A stretch of 64,000 nucleotides of DNA from Antedon mediterranea (lineage: Eukaryota > Echinodermata > Crinoidea > Comatulida > Antedonidae): contig NC_092673.1 in NCBI RefSeq assembly GCF_964355755.1, positions 30,137,001 through 30,201,000 of the forward strand, given 5' to 3'. Position 1 is the stretch's first letter. Every line of letters starts with the position of its first letter. Positions 22,350 through 35,100 of the stretch are shown here, in pieces. Made by a program: the position numbers and the translations under genes. The notes below the pieces were generated by a model. It was not told the origin of the DNA. It searched no databases and was given only the letters and a program-made list of their open reading frames with translations.

Positions 22350-23086
22350 CCAGACATATTTATAAATACACAGACAAGTTGGTAATAACAATGATCTTAG
22401 TGTAGACATTTTAATACGCTTGAATTAATCAATTACATATTTAGTGAATCGCTAATGTATTTTTTATTTTAATTATTAAAGTATTGGAAGCTTTTATTGA
22501 ATCGATGGAAAAACAGAAATAAATGAATAATTTTCTATTTCATATCAAAATCCTATAGCAATATTATACCACATGTTATTTTATTTATGGTAACAATTTG
22601 TTTTAATTAATGAACTATAGCTTTTTCTTCTTTTTATAGTTTACATAATAACTTGACCTGTTTTAAAATGTACCATTTTTACTGTTTTAAAATACTATTT
22701 TGCTATCAACATTTTTCAAAAATATTTGTAATGTTTCTTATTCATTAAGGCGTTTGCTTTATAATAAATTGAATAATGATGAATGAAATGTGATTTGTAT
22801 TGTTATTAAAATTCTGTCAAATACATAATTTGTTATTAAATACACTTATTAAGATTTAAAATTATAGCAGACTATACAATAATTAACTAAGAGCCAGAGA
22901 AAACAACTTTATGCAAAGTAAGTATATGTACACAACTTATAAAAAGAAAAGAATTCTTCTAAAAGTGATGGATTGTTTGAATTAACACTGTGGACAGTTT
23001 GAATAAACACTGCAATTGAATTTAACTAATTATTAATATATGTAGGCCTACTCATTTATTGAGTTAATCTTCTTGTATTTTATCAG
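22350..23086. other. AT-rich gap before the second cassette
   Basis: I looked specifically for a signal-peptide or CTLD exon ending in phase 1 and found none. An ATG frame near 22668 has hydrophobic residues but no convincing donor. Confidence 0.5.
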
Positions 23087-23401
23087 AACCAAATGTAAGA
23101 CTTGCTGATGGTCCGAATGATCTCGAAGGAAGAGTTGAAGTTAAGATAAACGACAGATGGGGAACAGTATGCGATGATTTTTGGACAACCGAAAGCAGCG
23201 ATGTTGTTTGTCGACAACTTGGTTATCCAATGTCTATTATATTTCGACCCGGAAGTGAAAACCGTGCAGGTCGCGGTAAGATTTTCTTGGATGATGTGAG
23301 GTGCACTGGTAAGGAGCGCTTTGTGACGTCATGTCCACAAGCAGAGTTTGACACAAGTGACTGTAAACATAAAGAGGATATCTGGATAAAGTGTTCAAAC
23401 G
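23087..23401 (+). CDS. SRCR exon of the second cassette
   Basis: Same length (315 nt) and phase as 17923-18237, with the same six cysteines and only scattered substitutions (for example KCTGDE to RCTGKE). The donor is the weaker ACG|GTAATT. Confidence 0.95.
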
Positions 23402-26400
23402 GTAATTTTCTTCAACATTATATATATTCAAATTTATTAACATTCACCTTAACATCAAGGTATGATTAACAACAACATTTACAAAAATAAACAAAGATAT
23501 AAAAGAAAAAGCAATAATAAAAGCATTCAATGAGCCTGTATGTTGCATAAAGGTCGCTCAGTATCAGGTGGAGGCCTGAATAATCGAGTGCCTTTCAAAC
23601 GCCGAACATACATACTTCATCACTGGCTTGATGATATCGGGATCATTTGTATGTATACCATTTAGTTCATTCAGAAACAAATATTTATATCTGTCTATAT
23701 ACAAAATTAAACATATTAAATACATAAATAGACATCATTTTATAAGATTGTCAAAACAACTGCTGTTGTATTAACTCGTTTCAGAAACGCAACGGGAGAA
23801 TTTTATTCCAAAATGGTTTACAGAAACGAAAAGGTACGTAAACTTTGTTTTTATCAATTGGATAATGGTATAATAAATGAAATCGGAATTGGAAGGATTG
23901 CCTACTATTATTGTTAGAATAACATATCTTTATAGAGCCATTAAAGATACTTTTCTTTTAATAATACCAAACAAGTACAAAATATGCACGTTTGGACTGT
24001 ACTGTACTGTTTGAATGTATAATGATGATAAGCATACATATTTTTATATTTGATAGTTGTGTTCTAATATTGCGTTTATGTTTATTTACAGTTGTAATGA
24101 CTGGGATCAGGTTTGTGATGGTAACTGTTATTCAATCTGCGGAGATAAAGGATTTGTCCAAGAAATTGATTCAAACTTAAACAACGTTCGCGTCTTATCC
24201 ATTCATACGGACCTTAGTTCTCTCGACAAATACATTCCAGAGGGATATGGAGATGTCAACGAATTGCATGTCTTCTCTCAAAACGTTGTTCTGAATAAAA
24301 ACTTAAGACCGAACTTTGACCTTCGCGTTGTGACACGACGTCTCCAGTTAAGAAACACTGACATTCTTGATTATAACCCCGTATCTAGATGTTATCAAGT
24401 TTCGTTTCTAAATCATGACGGTGTTCTTTATCACGTGTTTAATGTCAGACGAATGGGAGTTTCTGTAGATATTTTTGCTGAAACCATTGACCTTCCTTAC
24501 AGTACCTGCTTACACTTGTCAAAATCGGTATCAAAACGTTTCCCTGACATCCCAGTACAATACATAACATTATCAGCTACATGTACCGGAGTTCATTCGC
24601 TATCTTTATCTTTTTCTAAAAACGAGAAGTGTGACAAGCGTGTCATTCTTGATACAATTTCATCAATAATTAATATGCAGCCGTCTAGAGAAATATTGGA
24701 ATGGGTGATTAATATCAGGACTAAGGTGCTTAGAGGAAACAGTGGAGTCAGATTCGTTCCAAGTCTGTCACACAATAGCTATGAAACAATACTAGAAACA
24801 TACCAAAATGATCTTGAAATCTTATCAAATGGCCTACAACGTTTTAAGGACAAAGACACGGACTACTTTGAGAAATTAGAAATATTAGAGCTGTTTAGAG
24901 CAAATGCTGAGGATGTACTTGAAGCAAGAGAATTGGAGTATGCCAATGGACAGACACAAATTGAAATATCAAGGCAGACTATACAGTTACTGCAGAACGA
25001 GTTTGAAGAACTTCAACCAAAACTAAACAAAGTCAGAAGAAAGTTTGCATCAGATGCAAGACAATACGCAATCCGAAAATCATTTAAAACATTTTTTAAT
25101 TTTGTAGAAGGAATTGCAAATGTCTTTGCTTCAGGAGACGTATCAATTACAGATTTTGGGAGTCCTCTGTTAGCAGCATACGGAGACATTTCTTTACTGA
25201 TGAAAGAGATGACTCAAATATTAACGATATTGAAGAAAGTGAATTCGTATATTGATGGTAACTCGCAGCTATCGTCTTCTGAACTTGATTCGTACATGAC
25301 ATCCATACGTACTTTTGCAGGTTTAAAATTGTCAGCTTTGGCATGGCAGTCATTGGAAAATACAGCAGATGGACTTCTGAGTGTTGGCACTGTTACAAAA
25401 ATTATTTCAGCTGGGGAATATCGACAGATTGTATCAGATGTTGCTGACTATGGGCGTGCCATCACTGAGGAAATGATTAGACATACGCAACTACTACTTC
25501 AAAGTGTTGAAGACAGGCAGTGGCTACTTGTCAGCGAAAACGTGGTGAATCGTCTGGAGATTGTTATTGAAGATACTGACTTAGAACAACTAAACCATGG
25601 ACTGTTATACTCTGAGCTTGATTTACAAACGTATTATCTTATCTACACTATAAAGGAAACAGTCAACACGTTTTGCAAGTCCAAGTTTTATTACCAATTT
25701 GTTGAATGCGATCCCGCAAGTCTTCCAGACATGTCCGATTCATTGCGTTTAGTTCGCCAGAAGATCGGATCCTTGCTAAGAAGTCAAATAAGAGGCCTGA
25801 CACAGTTTGTAGATGGTCATATACAACCCATATTTATAACAAAAAGAATACGAGATAAACGAAGCTGTGCTAGACGGGGGAAATATGCTAATATCGATGA
25901 CTGTCCTATACGTTCCCTTAAAGAAAAAAATAATGTATATTTTAACATTGATATGAATAGTACGGAGTTCCTTGATCTTTACCGTGTTAGAATCGACAAG
26001 ATTAGAGTGTATTTGCAAGGTTATTTCGGTCAAAACGAAGAAGTGCATGGTTCCGAAGAGAAAAACAGGCGCGAGGGGCGTGAGGCAGAAGGTGGTCGAA
26101 GAATTATTGAAGAAGAATTGAGTACTAAAGTTAGGTTAAACATTCATACTACAGGTGTCTTCTACGACCGACATGGAATTCGGAATTATGAGTTTACAGG
26201 GGTTCAGGTTAACAAGAAGTTTGAATATTTTATTGGTCAGGAAGGTGCGTACTTTTTTTATTGTTTGAATTATGATTTCAATTATCATTATTATTATGCT
26301 AAATAATATGTTAAGCGTTGATTTACTGTATTTAATGATGTACTCTCTGTCAATACGTTACTTTGCTAGGCAATTTTTCCATAAATTTTATAAACTATTG

Positions 26401-26627
26401 CTGTATGTCGATGTGAACATGTTGTTGTTCTATTGTATTTATATTTTTCAGACACTCCAATACTAGATGGTGATATATACAGCGACGATGCCGCATCGTA
26501 TGTCAACACGACTCCGTTCACGACTTGGTGCATTCGTGTTCCCCCCAAAAAGAATAGAAAATTGAACCTTAACGGCCTAACCAGTATCCAAGTACATTTC
26601 TATGGCTCAGCTGTAATTGCATACTGA
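23087..26627 (+). CDS. Second SRCR and large-body cassette, paralogue lacking visible 5' exons
   Basis: Four exons match the last four of the upstream gene one for one: 23087-23401 (SRCR), 23785-23833 (linker), 24092-26244 (body) and 26452-26627 (terminal, TGA stop). About 897 codons are visible. Order: SRCR; IPKWFT linker; CNDWDQVCDGNCYSICGDK; coiled-coil region; hydrophobic stretch (about 25105-25250, diverged from its partner); conserved helices; short charged linker (RREGREAEGGRR) instead of the Glu/Gly tract; VRLNIHTTGVF; TPFTTWCIRVP. No start codon, leader or CTLD exon was found. The cassette may be an alternative 3' end of the upstream gene, a gene with an unrecognised first exon, or a partial duplicate. 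All frames and splice sites are intact, which argues against a dead copy. Confidence 0.75.
23402..24091. other. Introns of the second cassette, with linker exon at 23785-23833
   Basis: The linker exon (49 nt, acceptor GTTTCAG, donor AAAAG|GTACGT) encodes ETQRENFIPKWFTETK. The rest is AT-rich. A stretch near 23550 (AAAGGTCGCTCAGTAT) resembles the tail of the SINE at 1295-1555. Confidence 0.6.
24092..26244 (+). CDS. Large body exon of the second cassette
   Basis: 2153 nt, 717 codons, phase 2 in (TTTACAG|T), phase 1 out (GAAG|GTGCGT). About 93 codons shorter than its partner, mostly because it lacks the Glu/Gly tract. Two long tracts (24684-24983 and 25416-25580) are nearly identical in DNA to the upstream exon, while the stretch between them has diverged. 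Confidence 0.85.
26452..26627 (+). CDS. Terminal exon of the second cassette
   Basis: 176 nt, the same length as 21616-21791, acceptor TATTTTTCAG, ending FYGSAVIAY then TGA. It has no MITE at the stop, so it shows the arrangement without the insertion. Confidence 0.85.
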
Positions 26628-27954
26628 CAAGCCTACACATTCAACTACCTCATTGTGCTTGAGCTAAGGGCTTAGCATTTGAAATCTAAGCCATCAAACA
26701 TTCTTATAACAACAATGTACTTGATGTACCTAATTAATTATTAGCTAGGCCTACTTACCCCATTTTGTAGCATCGTTTGAAATGCTGCCTCTGCGCGCGT
26801 TCAAGTTCGAGTAATATAACAGCATTACAGTTACAGCATTTAATCTAGGCGGTAACAAAAACAGCGCGATATCATTAACCTGATTGGATTAAATTGACCT
26901 CGATTAATTGAGAATGCGCAGTAGATTTACGAAGTAGTATAGAAAACACTAGACAACAGATAACAACCATATCTGAAATATTATACAGTTTAAATACTTA
27001 CTCCCTTTAAAATTAGTGATTAAGATATAATTATGTAGATATAGATATTATTAGATGGCTATTTTGATATTTAAACAATATAACAATAATACTAGCCTTA
27101 CAAAATAGGGTTGGTTGTTTTACAATGTTTACTAACTCACACTAATATGTTTCACATTGTTTTTGCATTATTCTAACTTAAATATTTATTTAATTTTCTT
27201 TATTATGTTAATAAAATATTGTTTAATATTATTGGTTGTTGATGAGCATTGTAATAATGACGACGAGTATTATTTCGTTTTAGTTTACAGAAAGGAAATC
27301 AACATTTGTACGCGCGCGTTCACCAACGAAAGTTTCTTTCACCATTAGGCCTATGCTACATTCTTTCTTGCAAAGAGACAATTCAGTCTAGTATATCTAC
27401 TTTTAATGATCTAAATTTCGTACCTCGACAAATCGAACAACCAATTTACTAAATGATATCGTATAAATAAATAACTATAAATATCAAATCTGAGACCAGC
27501 TCTGAATGGTTAGTTACCCGAATTAAAATCAAGGCCTAATCAAATAATGTAAATAATGACTACTTTTTTAGTTGATATTTCTAATACATATTTTGAAGAA
27601 TCATAAATGTAACATCAAATTTTAGACCTAATTTTAAAGCAAAATGTGTATTGAAGTCTAGCAAGACCGATAGTTCATTTTTTATTTAAAAAACTTCAAT
27701 AGATCATGTTGCATTTTATAATAATTTATTCAACATGACGTTTATGTAATAATTACGTTAAAGAAAAATTGTTAAAATAAACAGATTCAATAGAGCCTGA
27801 ACCTACCCCTCTAAACCAAAAATTACACGGCCAATATTTTTTGGCGGCGTAATCACTGGTTATACCCGTAAGGCGATTGGCGTCAAAGCAATGAAACGAT
27901 CGTCCAACCAAACGCATGATTAGACTACTACCAGGCCCACAGCATAATACTGAC

Positions 27955-28110
27955 CCGATCGTTCGAAATTACGATCGTTCGAGATCCCGATCTTTTGAGG
28001 TCCTGATCGTTTGAAATCCCGATAGTTCAAGATCCCGATAGTTTAAGGTCCCGATCGTTTGAAGTCCCGGTCATTCGAGGTCCTGATCGTTCGAGATCGT
28101 GATACGGTCT
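27955..28110. repeat. Minisatellite of 16-17 bp, GATCGTTCGAGATCCC-like
   Basis: About nine imperfect copies of GATCGTTCGAGATCCC or its TCGTTTGAGGTCCC variant in tandem. TTCGAA/TCGA cores make many copies partly palindromic. Confidence 0.75.
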
Positions 28111-28805
28111 ATTCCTCCTCAATTGTTGTTCTTTACACCCTCTAGTAAACAACAAATTATAATATAATGTAATACTTAAAAAGTGAAAGTCACAAATGCC
28201 AATTTTTCGTTCAGCAGAATTTGAACAAATGCCGGAAAATATTAATAGGTGATTTTTCAGTGCTTATTTATATATATTACTTACAATTTGACTTTTTAAG
28301 TAAAGCAAATACCAACGTCTGGAAGCGCTGCTCTTTGCATTGCATTTTTCAAGTTATCTTTCGTAAATAAAGATTTAAATAAAACGTTATATATTTTATT
28401 GTTTTAGACTACAATAGAGTGGGGAGAATGCTCTTTATAATGAGTTGTTTATAGGCTACAATTATTTGTTTGTAAAGGCCACTCTCTTAACATTCGCTGA
28501 AGATCATTACTATTATCCAGGCAATAATAGAAGCTTTTATATTCTAGTAATGGTTGCTTCTTCAAATCTATACGCAGCAGTATAAACTACGCATGCGCAC
28601 AATATATTAACGGCATTCAGGTTTAGTGGTTGTCATTGTTGGCAAAGAAACGGGGTTTTAAGTACGCAGTAGGCCTACAATTTAGCATAGATAATTCCAT
28701 TATAATATATTTGCTTTACTTTAATAACAGTAAAATAATGTTAAATAGGGTATCACTCCACAATAAAATTACCACTGTTCTTACAAAATGATTAATATGT
28801 AATGT

Positions 28806-28860
28806 CACGGCTCGACACTAGGCTCGACACTAGGCTCGGCACTAGGCTCGGCACTAGCCT
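28806..28860. repeat. 13-bp short tandem repeat
   Basis: Four copies of GGCTCGRCACTA plus one base. Confidence 0.8.
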
Positions 28861-28943
28861 GGTGTAACGAAACGAAATTTGTACACATGTTCAGAAATAT
28901 GGGCCTCTCAACATGCTCACAATGTTCATTAATCTCTGTACAC

Positions 28944-29092
28944 ACTATCAAACTAGATTGACAAAAAAGTGTGATGTACCCAAATATGGTAGTGATATGC
29001 TCAAATATGGTAGTGATATGACATCATCATGTCCATATAGGGGCACATCATACTTTGTTTGTCACAAGTTTGATAGTGAGTAGACAACGCTT
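28944..29092. mobile_element. Foldback element, family B
   Basis: Arms CACTATCAAACTAGATTG and CAAGTTTGATAGTGAGTAGA are imperfect inverted repeats around AAATATGGTAGTGATATG (two copies) and ATGACATCATCATGTCCAT. Confidence 0.7.
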
Positions 29093-30474
29093 TAGATTGC
29101 TGAATTTGTTATGGCAGTTTAAGGCGAAATACGGCTCTACTCATAATCAATTTTCGAGCATTTACCGTACTAACTAATATGTTACGTGTACATTTTAAAA
29201 ATTCCCATGGTAGTTAAAAATATATAAACTTGCCCTTATATGGCTTTTTTCATTCAAAATACTAACATTTGAACATAGTAAACTTACTTAATAAATATGG
29301 TAAAAACACCTTATACTACAGCCTCTCTTTTGGAAACATTAATACATCTACCTTATCATTAACAGCTTAGAAAAGAATTATAAAATCAGTATAATATATA
29401 ATATTATGAATAGAACGTTTTGTTTGTACACTGCACTTTCATATGCATGGTCAATCCATTTCGAACCCACTTACGATTTACATAATTATATCTCTATAAA
29501 ATGTTTAATGTACATTTATTATATATATTATAATATATTCAGCTTGTCAATAAATCAAATAACCACAATATTGGTAATTGTTATGAAATATCTTTTGTAC
29601 GCAAGCGTAAACTTTGTTAATGGCGTATCACCGGTCAAATTCTAAAAAAAAAAAGGAAACCCAAGTACCAATTTTAAACTTTACCAATAAACATACGTAA
29701 GAGAAACTAGAATTCAACATCCATATACCTCTTACTGCATAAACTGTAAACAAACATGTACTACTATCCCAGGGAGAATTGCAATTAAAAATAGAGACGA
29801 CTGTTAGAAGGAGCCTATATATCATAAACCCAGACCACGAAACGACTAGTCATAGACTAATTGCAACGGTCCTATTTTAATATCTTCTAAACAGTCTAAG
29901 ATATAGAATTAACAGTGGTTCCATAGCTCTAAACCAAAAAAAAACATCCATTGTTTTTAAAACCTATATCTTGAGAATTCTCTAAGTAATCATTATTTTC
30001 CCCCATAGTGCCCCTTGCTTAGATCATGGCATCTGGTTAAAACAAGAAGTCATCGTAACAATTCAGTAACAGTTTTAACGAATCTTCAATTTCCCCAAGT
30101 GCCATATTCATTTTCAGACCAGCGTGGATCGGAAGTAATGGCAAATAGGCCTAACTAGCCTAGTTTGTGACGGCGTTTGCTCAATGTTTACAATATAGAC
30201 ATTATACTTATTTGAATTAATTACACAACCAAGATGTCCCATAATTATATTTCACGAGAATGGCGACGATAATTAGTTACAAAAAAAAAAGAAAAACAAC
30301 AAAAATGTCGTTGTCATTTGGTGTCTTTTTAAAATCTCATCGTTGTCCGTATGTATTTTAATGCTTTTGTCATGTACATTGTCCTGGTTGGCATTGTTAT
30401 TTTGTTGTATCATTCATGTCATTAGGGTTTTTGGACACCAAGCAGAAGAATATTTTGCGCAAGACTAAAGTGTT

Positions 30475-30902
30475 AAGCTTGGTTTCCACTAGAACGTAAC
30501 GCAAGGACGTAAACGCAACGCAAGCGTGTTGACAAGCAACAGTTCGAATAATCTATCGCTTGTGATTGGTCAATTCACGTACGTTGCGTCCTTGTGTTGC
30601 GTCTCTAACGCTTGGTTCCCACTAGAACGTAACGCAAGCGTGTTGACAAGCAACAGTTCGAATAATCTATCGCTTGTGATTGGTCAATTCACGTACGTTG
30701 CGTCCTTGTGTTGCGTCTCTAAAGCTTGGTTCCCACTAGAACGTAACGCAAGGACGTAAACGCAACGCAAGCGTTTTAACCAATGACAAGCTTAGTTATA
30801 GACAGGTAGCAATCACAAGCGAATAAGCCATGGCTTGTAATTGGTCAATTCACTTGCGTTGCGTTACGTCCTTGTGTTGCGTCGCTAGTGGGAACCACGC
30901 TT
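30475..30902. mobile_element. Foldback element cluster, family A, with an internal tandem duplication
   Basis: Begins AAGCTTGGTTTCCACTAGAA and ends GCTAGTGGGAACCACGCTT. An inner segment of roughly 120 bp, including GTTCGAATAATCTATCGCTT and GATTGGTCAATTCACGTACG, occurs twice in direct repeat. The small plus-strand frame here is a by-product. Confidence 0.8.
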
Positions 30903-31083
30903 AACCAAGCATTACACTTATATTTCTATATCACCTGGACCCATCCTACCCAGCAGAAATGTTTTTAAAATTGTCATTTGTATTGTCGTCGTTATATAAT
31001 CCTTGTCACTGTAGTAGGTCTTTTCTATGGTATACACTTGTGCTGTTATAGTGTTCGTTACGTCATTCACGTTGTACACATAA

Positions 31084-31251
31084 AGCTCAGTCTACACTAT
31101 CGAACTTTATGCGACAAAAAAATGTGTGTGTGTGTCCATATTTGGACATTATGATGTCATATTGCTACCATATTTGGGCATATCACTAACATACTTAGGC
31201 ACATCTCACTTTTTTTGTGAAACTAGTTTGATAGTGCAGACAGAGCTTTAC
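31084..31251. mobile_element. Foldback element, family B
   Basis: Near-complete copy: AAAGCTCAGTCTACACTATC at the left and GATAGTGCAGACAGAGCTTT at the right, with CCATATTTGGGCATATCAC and ATTATGATGTCAT inside. Confidence 0.8.
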
Positions 31252-31458
31252 ACTTCAGTAATGTCAAATGTCATTGTCAGTTTCGTCGTGTCATCTTCGT
31301 CATTGTAGCCCTCTCCAAAATGTTAAATCATGACGTAATTATCGTTTTGTCACAAAAAGTATGACAGTTCAAAACAAATAAATATTACACTAAAGTTTTT
31401 GTAAACAAACTACTATTTACCAGTTTTAAACTAGTTAACCCGTTAACCAGTTAACTAG

Positions 31459-32103
31459 TTAAACTCTCGATGTGTGATTCATCTTTTTAGAATTTCTTGT
31501 ATTATTAGCACGAACGCTATTATGATTAATATTATTTACACTGTGTCTCCTTCGCTTTGACGAAGAATGTCTATACGTTGATTTCAAATGCGCTTCATAT
31601 TCATCGTCTATAAAACGGATGGGTTCGAATCTCTCCCACTCCTCTGGAATTTGAAAACCTCCAATATTTGCCGGCATTGATGGAGACTTTGGTTTTACCT
31701 TCTTTCTATGAATTGCTAAAGGTGTGAGCATCTCGCCAAACTCACCATCAGCCCATAATGGAGTTTTCGAGTCTTTGAGGTCTTTGGATATAATGGCACA
31801 AGCATCTGACACACCAGATTGCACGGATTGTAGACTATCTGGTCTACTTAAAGGCTTGATGACGTCTTGCATGGCATGGTAGAAACCGGTACCAATGACG
31901 CGATCATCAGAATTTGATCCTTCCCGTATCTGTGTCTCCATGTCCTTCATTCGAGAGTCCATCTCTGTTAAAGCTTCAAACATTTCATATTTGAAGCTTG
32001 AGATGTCTTCTTTTAATTGGTTGATCCATTGATCCTGGTTACCCTCGTCGTCATCGCGTTTCGCGTCGAAAATATAACGCGATACAAGTTTTCCTATAAT
32101 TTC
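31459..32103 (-). CDS. TRPC: TRPC last exon: coiled coil and C-terminal tail
   Basis: 645 nt including the stop. Encodes EIIGKLVSRYIFDAKRDDDE and a coiled-coil segment (LKEDISSFKYEMFEALTEMD), as in TRPC C-termini. A charged tail rich in Asn, Arg and Ser follows, ending TSRV. Confidence 0.88.
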   Translation of the reverse strand, partial: EIIGKLVSRYIFDAKRDDDEGNQDQWINQLKEDISSFKYEMFEALTEMDSRMKDMETQIREGSNSDDRVIGTGFYHAMQDVIKPLSRPDSLQSVQSGVSDACAIISKDLKDSKTPLWADGEFGEMLTPLAIHRKKVKPKSPSMPANIGGFQIPEEWERFEPIRFIDDEYEAHLKSTYRHSSSKRRRHSVNNINHNSVRANNTRNSKKMNHTSRV

Positions 32104-35100
32104 CTGTTGATTGAAAAATATTAAGATATCTGTTGTTGATGATTATAGTGATTACATAAATACAGTAGAATCCGTATTAAGGAGAAATTTTCGGGAGACA
32201 ACCAAAGTGTCTTCGTAATAGGGGTGTCCTCCGCATAGAATGTCTCTTGAATAAGAAAGGGTCTCCCAGACAATGTTAAGCTGGCCCACAATTCAGTATC
32301 TAGGACATGTTTTGGAAGAGCTCCTAGTGGCTGTCTGAGTGGCGGTTTCTATATAGTTCGTTACTTGTTATAAAGTAGGCCCACAGTACGATATTGAGTC
32401 CCCGTTCGCCATTATAACATAACACACTAACAAGAAAATTACCGTATGTTTTTGTTTTTAACCCTATTAAATTAATTATTTTACCTGATAAACTCGCTGC
32501 TTTTCCTCCATAAAAACTTTATTCCGTTCCTATTTAAAAGTAAAATAAAATAATTTTCGTCAATTGAATATAAAATTGCAATAACATAATCAACGTGTCT
32601 AAGAACGACAAACTAATAAGATATAATTTCGTTTTACTGCGACACTTACAGGCTCCCGTATATTATACGCTAAAACAGGCCTATATAGAAACAATCCAGA
32701 ATGTGAGTGTGTTGTGTGATTTATGAAGATGAATCCGGCCAGATGCCATGCTAGAAAGGAATAACCATTTAAATAGCTTCATCATAAGCTTTGATATCTA
32801 TCGTACATTACATTATCTGTTTATTATAAATTATGCAGTACCCATTTACGTTGTCAATTATGGAGAAAGAATTTCTGTATATATAGTTAGAACAAGTCTG
32901 TATAAAAAAGTAATTTTTATTAATAGCATAATAATACAATTATTAGTAATATTGATAATTGAGAAGACAGAATATACAATTTCCTTCTCTTTCTTTCGTT
33001 TCGTGTTTAGCTTTTCGGCTATTTCTTTTGTGTCTCGATTTAACATAATCAGTCACTGCTATAAACAGTGTTTTGTTCAAAATGCTGATTTATGATTTTA
33101 AAATCACGCGTAATACCGTTTTATTAAGTTGTATTACAGAATCAGTAAATAACCAAGTTTGTTCATACATCGAAATTGGATAAAAAAGATTGTGAAAAGA
33201 AAAATTAATTGAAAATAATGTCCAAAAAAGACGAGATAAAAATTGGTCAGCAAATTATATAACAATATTACAATTATTAGTGACACCGGAAAGGACTTTT
33301 TCGTTTGACGTGTGTGTTCAAATCACGATAAAAATGTTATGGCCTTTTGTACGCGCATGTCACAAATGTGATGATTAATAATTAATAATATACTATATCA
33401 TAGTAAGTTTAAAGATTAGTTTAAAGCCCACATGGAATACTGAAGCGGCTTGTTTATAGCCCCACCTAACGCTCAAATTACTTTATAAGTTCAGACATGG
33501 GGGAATAAAAATTGAAAATTACTACGAATCTCTGACATCCTGTAAATGCTCAATAATTCAAAACTCATTGAAGCGTCGAGGTTAGGGGGACCCCAGTGTG
33601 TACATCCTTTTAAATATAATCTCTCAGTTTTATATACAGATAACATGCCCGGCTAAATGAAACACACGTGATCCCCGTTGATATGGTAAATACAAAAAAA
33701 TGTTTATTAAGCGTGGTTCCCACTAAAGCTTGATTCTCACTAGAACGCAACGCAAGGACGTAAGCCGCAACGCAAGCGAATTGACCAATCCAAGCGATGG
33801 ATTATTCGAACTGTTCCTTGTGATTGGTCAATTCGCTTGTGGTACGGCTTACGTTCTTGCGTTGCGTTCTAGTGGGAATAAAGCTTAAAATGCAACGCTA
33901 CGTAACGTAGAGACGTATCGACGCAAAGTGCGTAATCACAGGTAGGAACTAACGATGCAAAAGTGCTGCAAACATCGTTACGGGAAATAATTTTTTTTTC
34001 AGATGGGAAATTAACTAAATTTACTTACCATTTTCTTTTTTCTTGCTTTTTGCATACATACTTTTTCTCTTATATAGTTGACAATATACCAACCCGTTTT
34101 AAGCGTTGGTATGACGTTGAAAGGTGGTGGTACCGTTCCTCTTCCTTCAAAATAACTCATCCAAAGTTTAGATCTAGAAAATTTCCATTGCATATCAGCA
34201 TCTTCCTATAGAAATAATTATAATACATTTTAATTGTAATGCTGTATTACAAATGTCTATAATTAGGTTGTTAAGCCGATTCGTTAAGTTAGCATCCGGT
34301 CGTCAAAAACGGGTTGTATATCTGAATGTTTGATTATCGCGGGTTTTAGAGCCTGCATTACATTTTCGACAACACTTTGTTTTTGATACAAAAATCCCAA
34401 TAAATTCTTAAATTAAACAATGGTTTATGTTGTATCGCAATACTCTTTGATTAGGAACATGACGCGGTCTTCTACTATTTAATTTTAGAATAATTTTACT
34501 AACCGCAGCAGTAAAACTCAGTTACGTAAACCCATTTAGGTCACAAAGACCCCCAGTGGGTATAACCTCTTAACGTTATATTTACCAGAGTATCAACTAT
34601 TGTTTTATTCTAATCTCTCTCTAACAAGGCCAACAGCCATTAAGTCGCGTGCTACAATGCATAGTGATACCGGACCGACAGACAAACAGACCGACAGACA
34701 GACAGACCGACAGACAGACGGACCGACCGACATAGTGAACTATACTGACCGAAATTACTGAACATGTTTAAAAATGTTGAAATGTTTAAAAACATTTATA
34801 TTTTTTTAATTTACACGTGCGTAGCCTGTCACTTTTGACGTGCTCGTATAACGTAATTTCGAGTTGAAAAGTAAGTCAAGAAAACAGAAATCGGGCAAAA
34901 AGAGTGCGCAATAAATGGCAATTTTGTAAACGCTTAAAATTGCCTGAAACGTACTCTTATTTCATCGAAAATAAATTTTAAAAATTTTAGGCGCGCGTAC
35001 GCATGCGTTACATGCGCTACGCACGTAATTGTATTGCCATATGATGATTTATGCCCTGAAATTTATGAGTACCAAATTTTATTTAATTGTGATTCATGGT

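Larger units (their letters stand above)
26628..31458. other. Intergenic DNA between the convergent cassette and TRPC genes
   Basis: AT-rich with no supported exon. Apart from the repeats listed separately, it holds only short chance frames (27157, 29406, 29628). The segment 31429-31460 has repeated AGTTAAC words just after the TRPC stop. Confidence 0.5.
32104..34028. other. TRPC introns in the C-terminal region
   Basis: Besides the 45-nt exon, this holds a dispersed repeat near 32160-32290 (GTGTCTTCGTAATAGGGGTG, echoed near 38920 and 53975) and the foldback element at 33709. The 115-codon plus-strand frame at 32748 is AT-rich, antisense to the intron and unsupported. Confidence 0.4.

Noticed and set aside
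32748-33095. 115-codon plus-strand frame
   Set aside because: Very AT-rich, antisense to a TRPC intron, with no motif or splice support.
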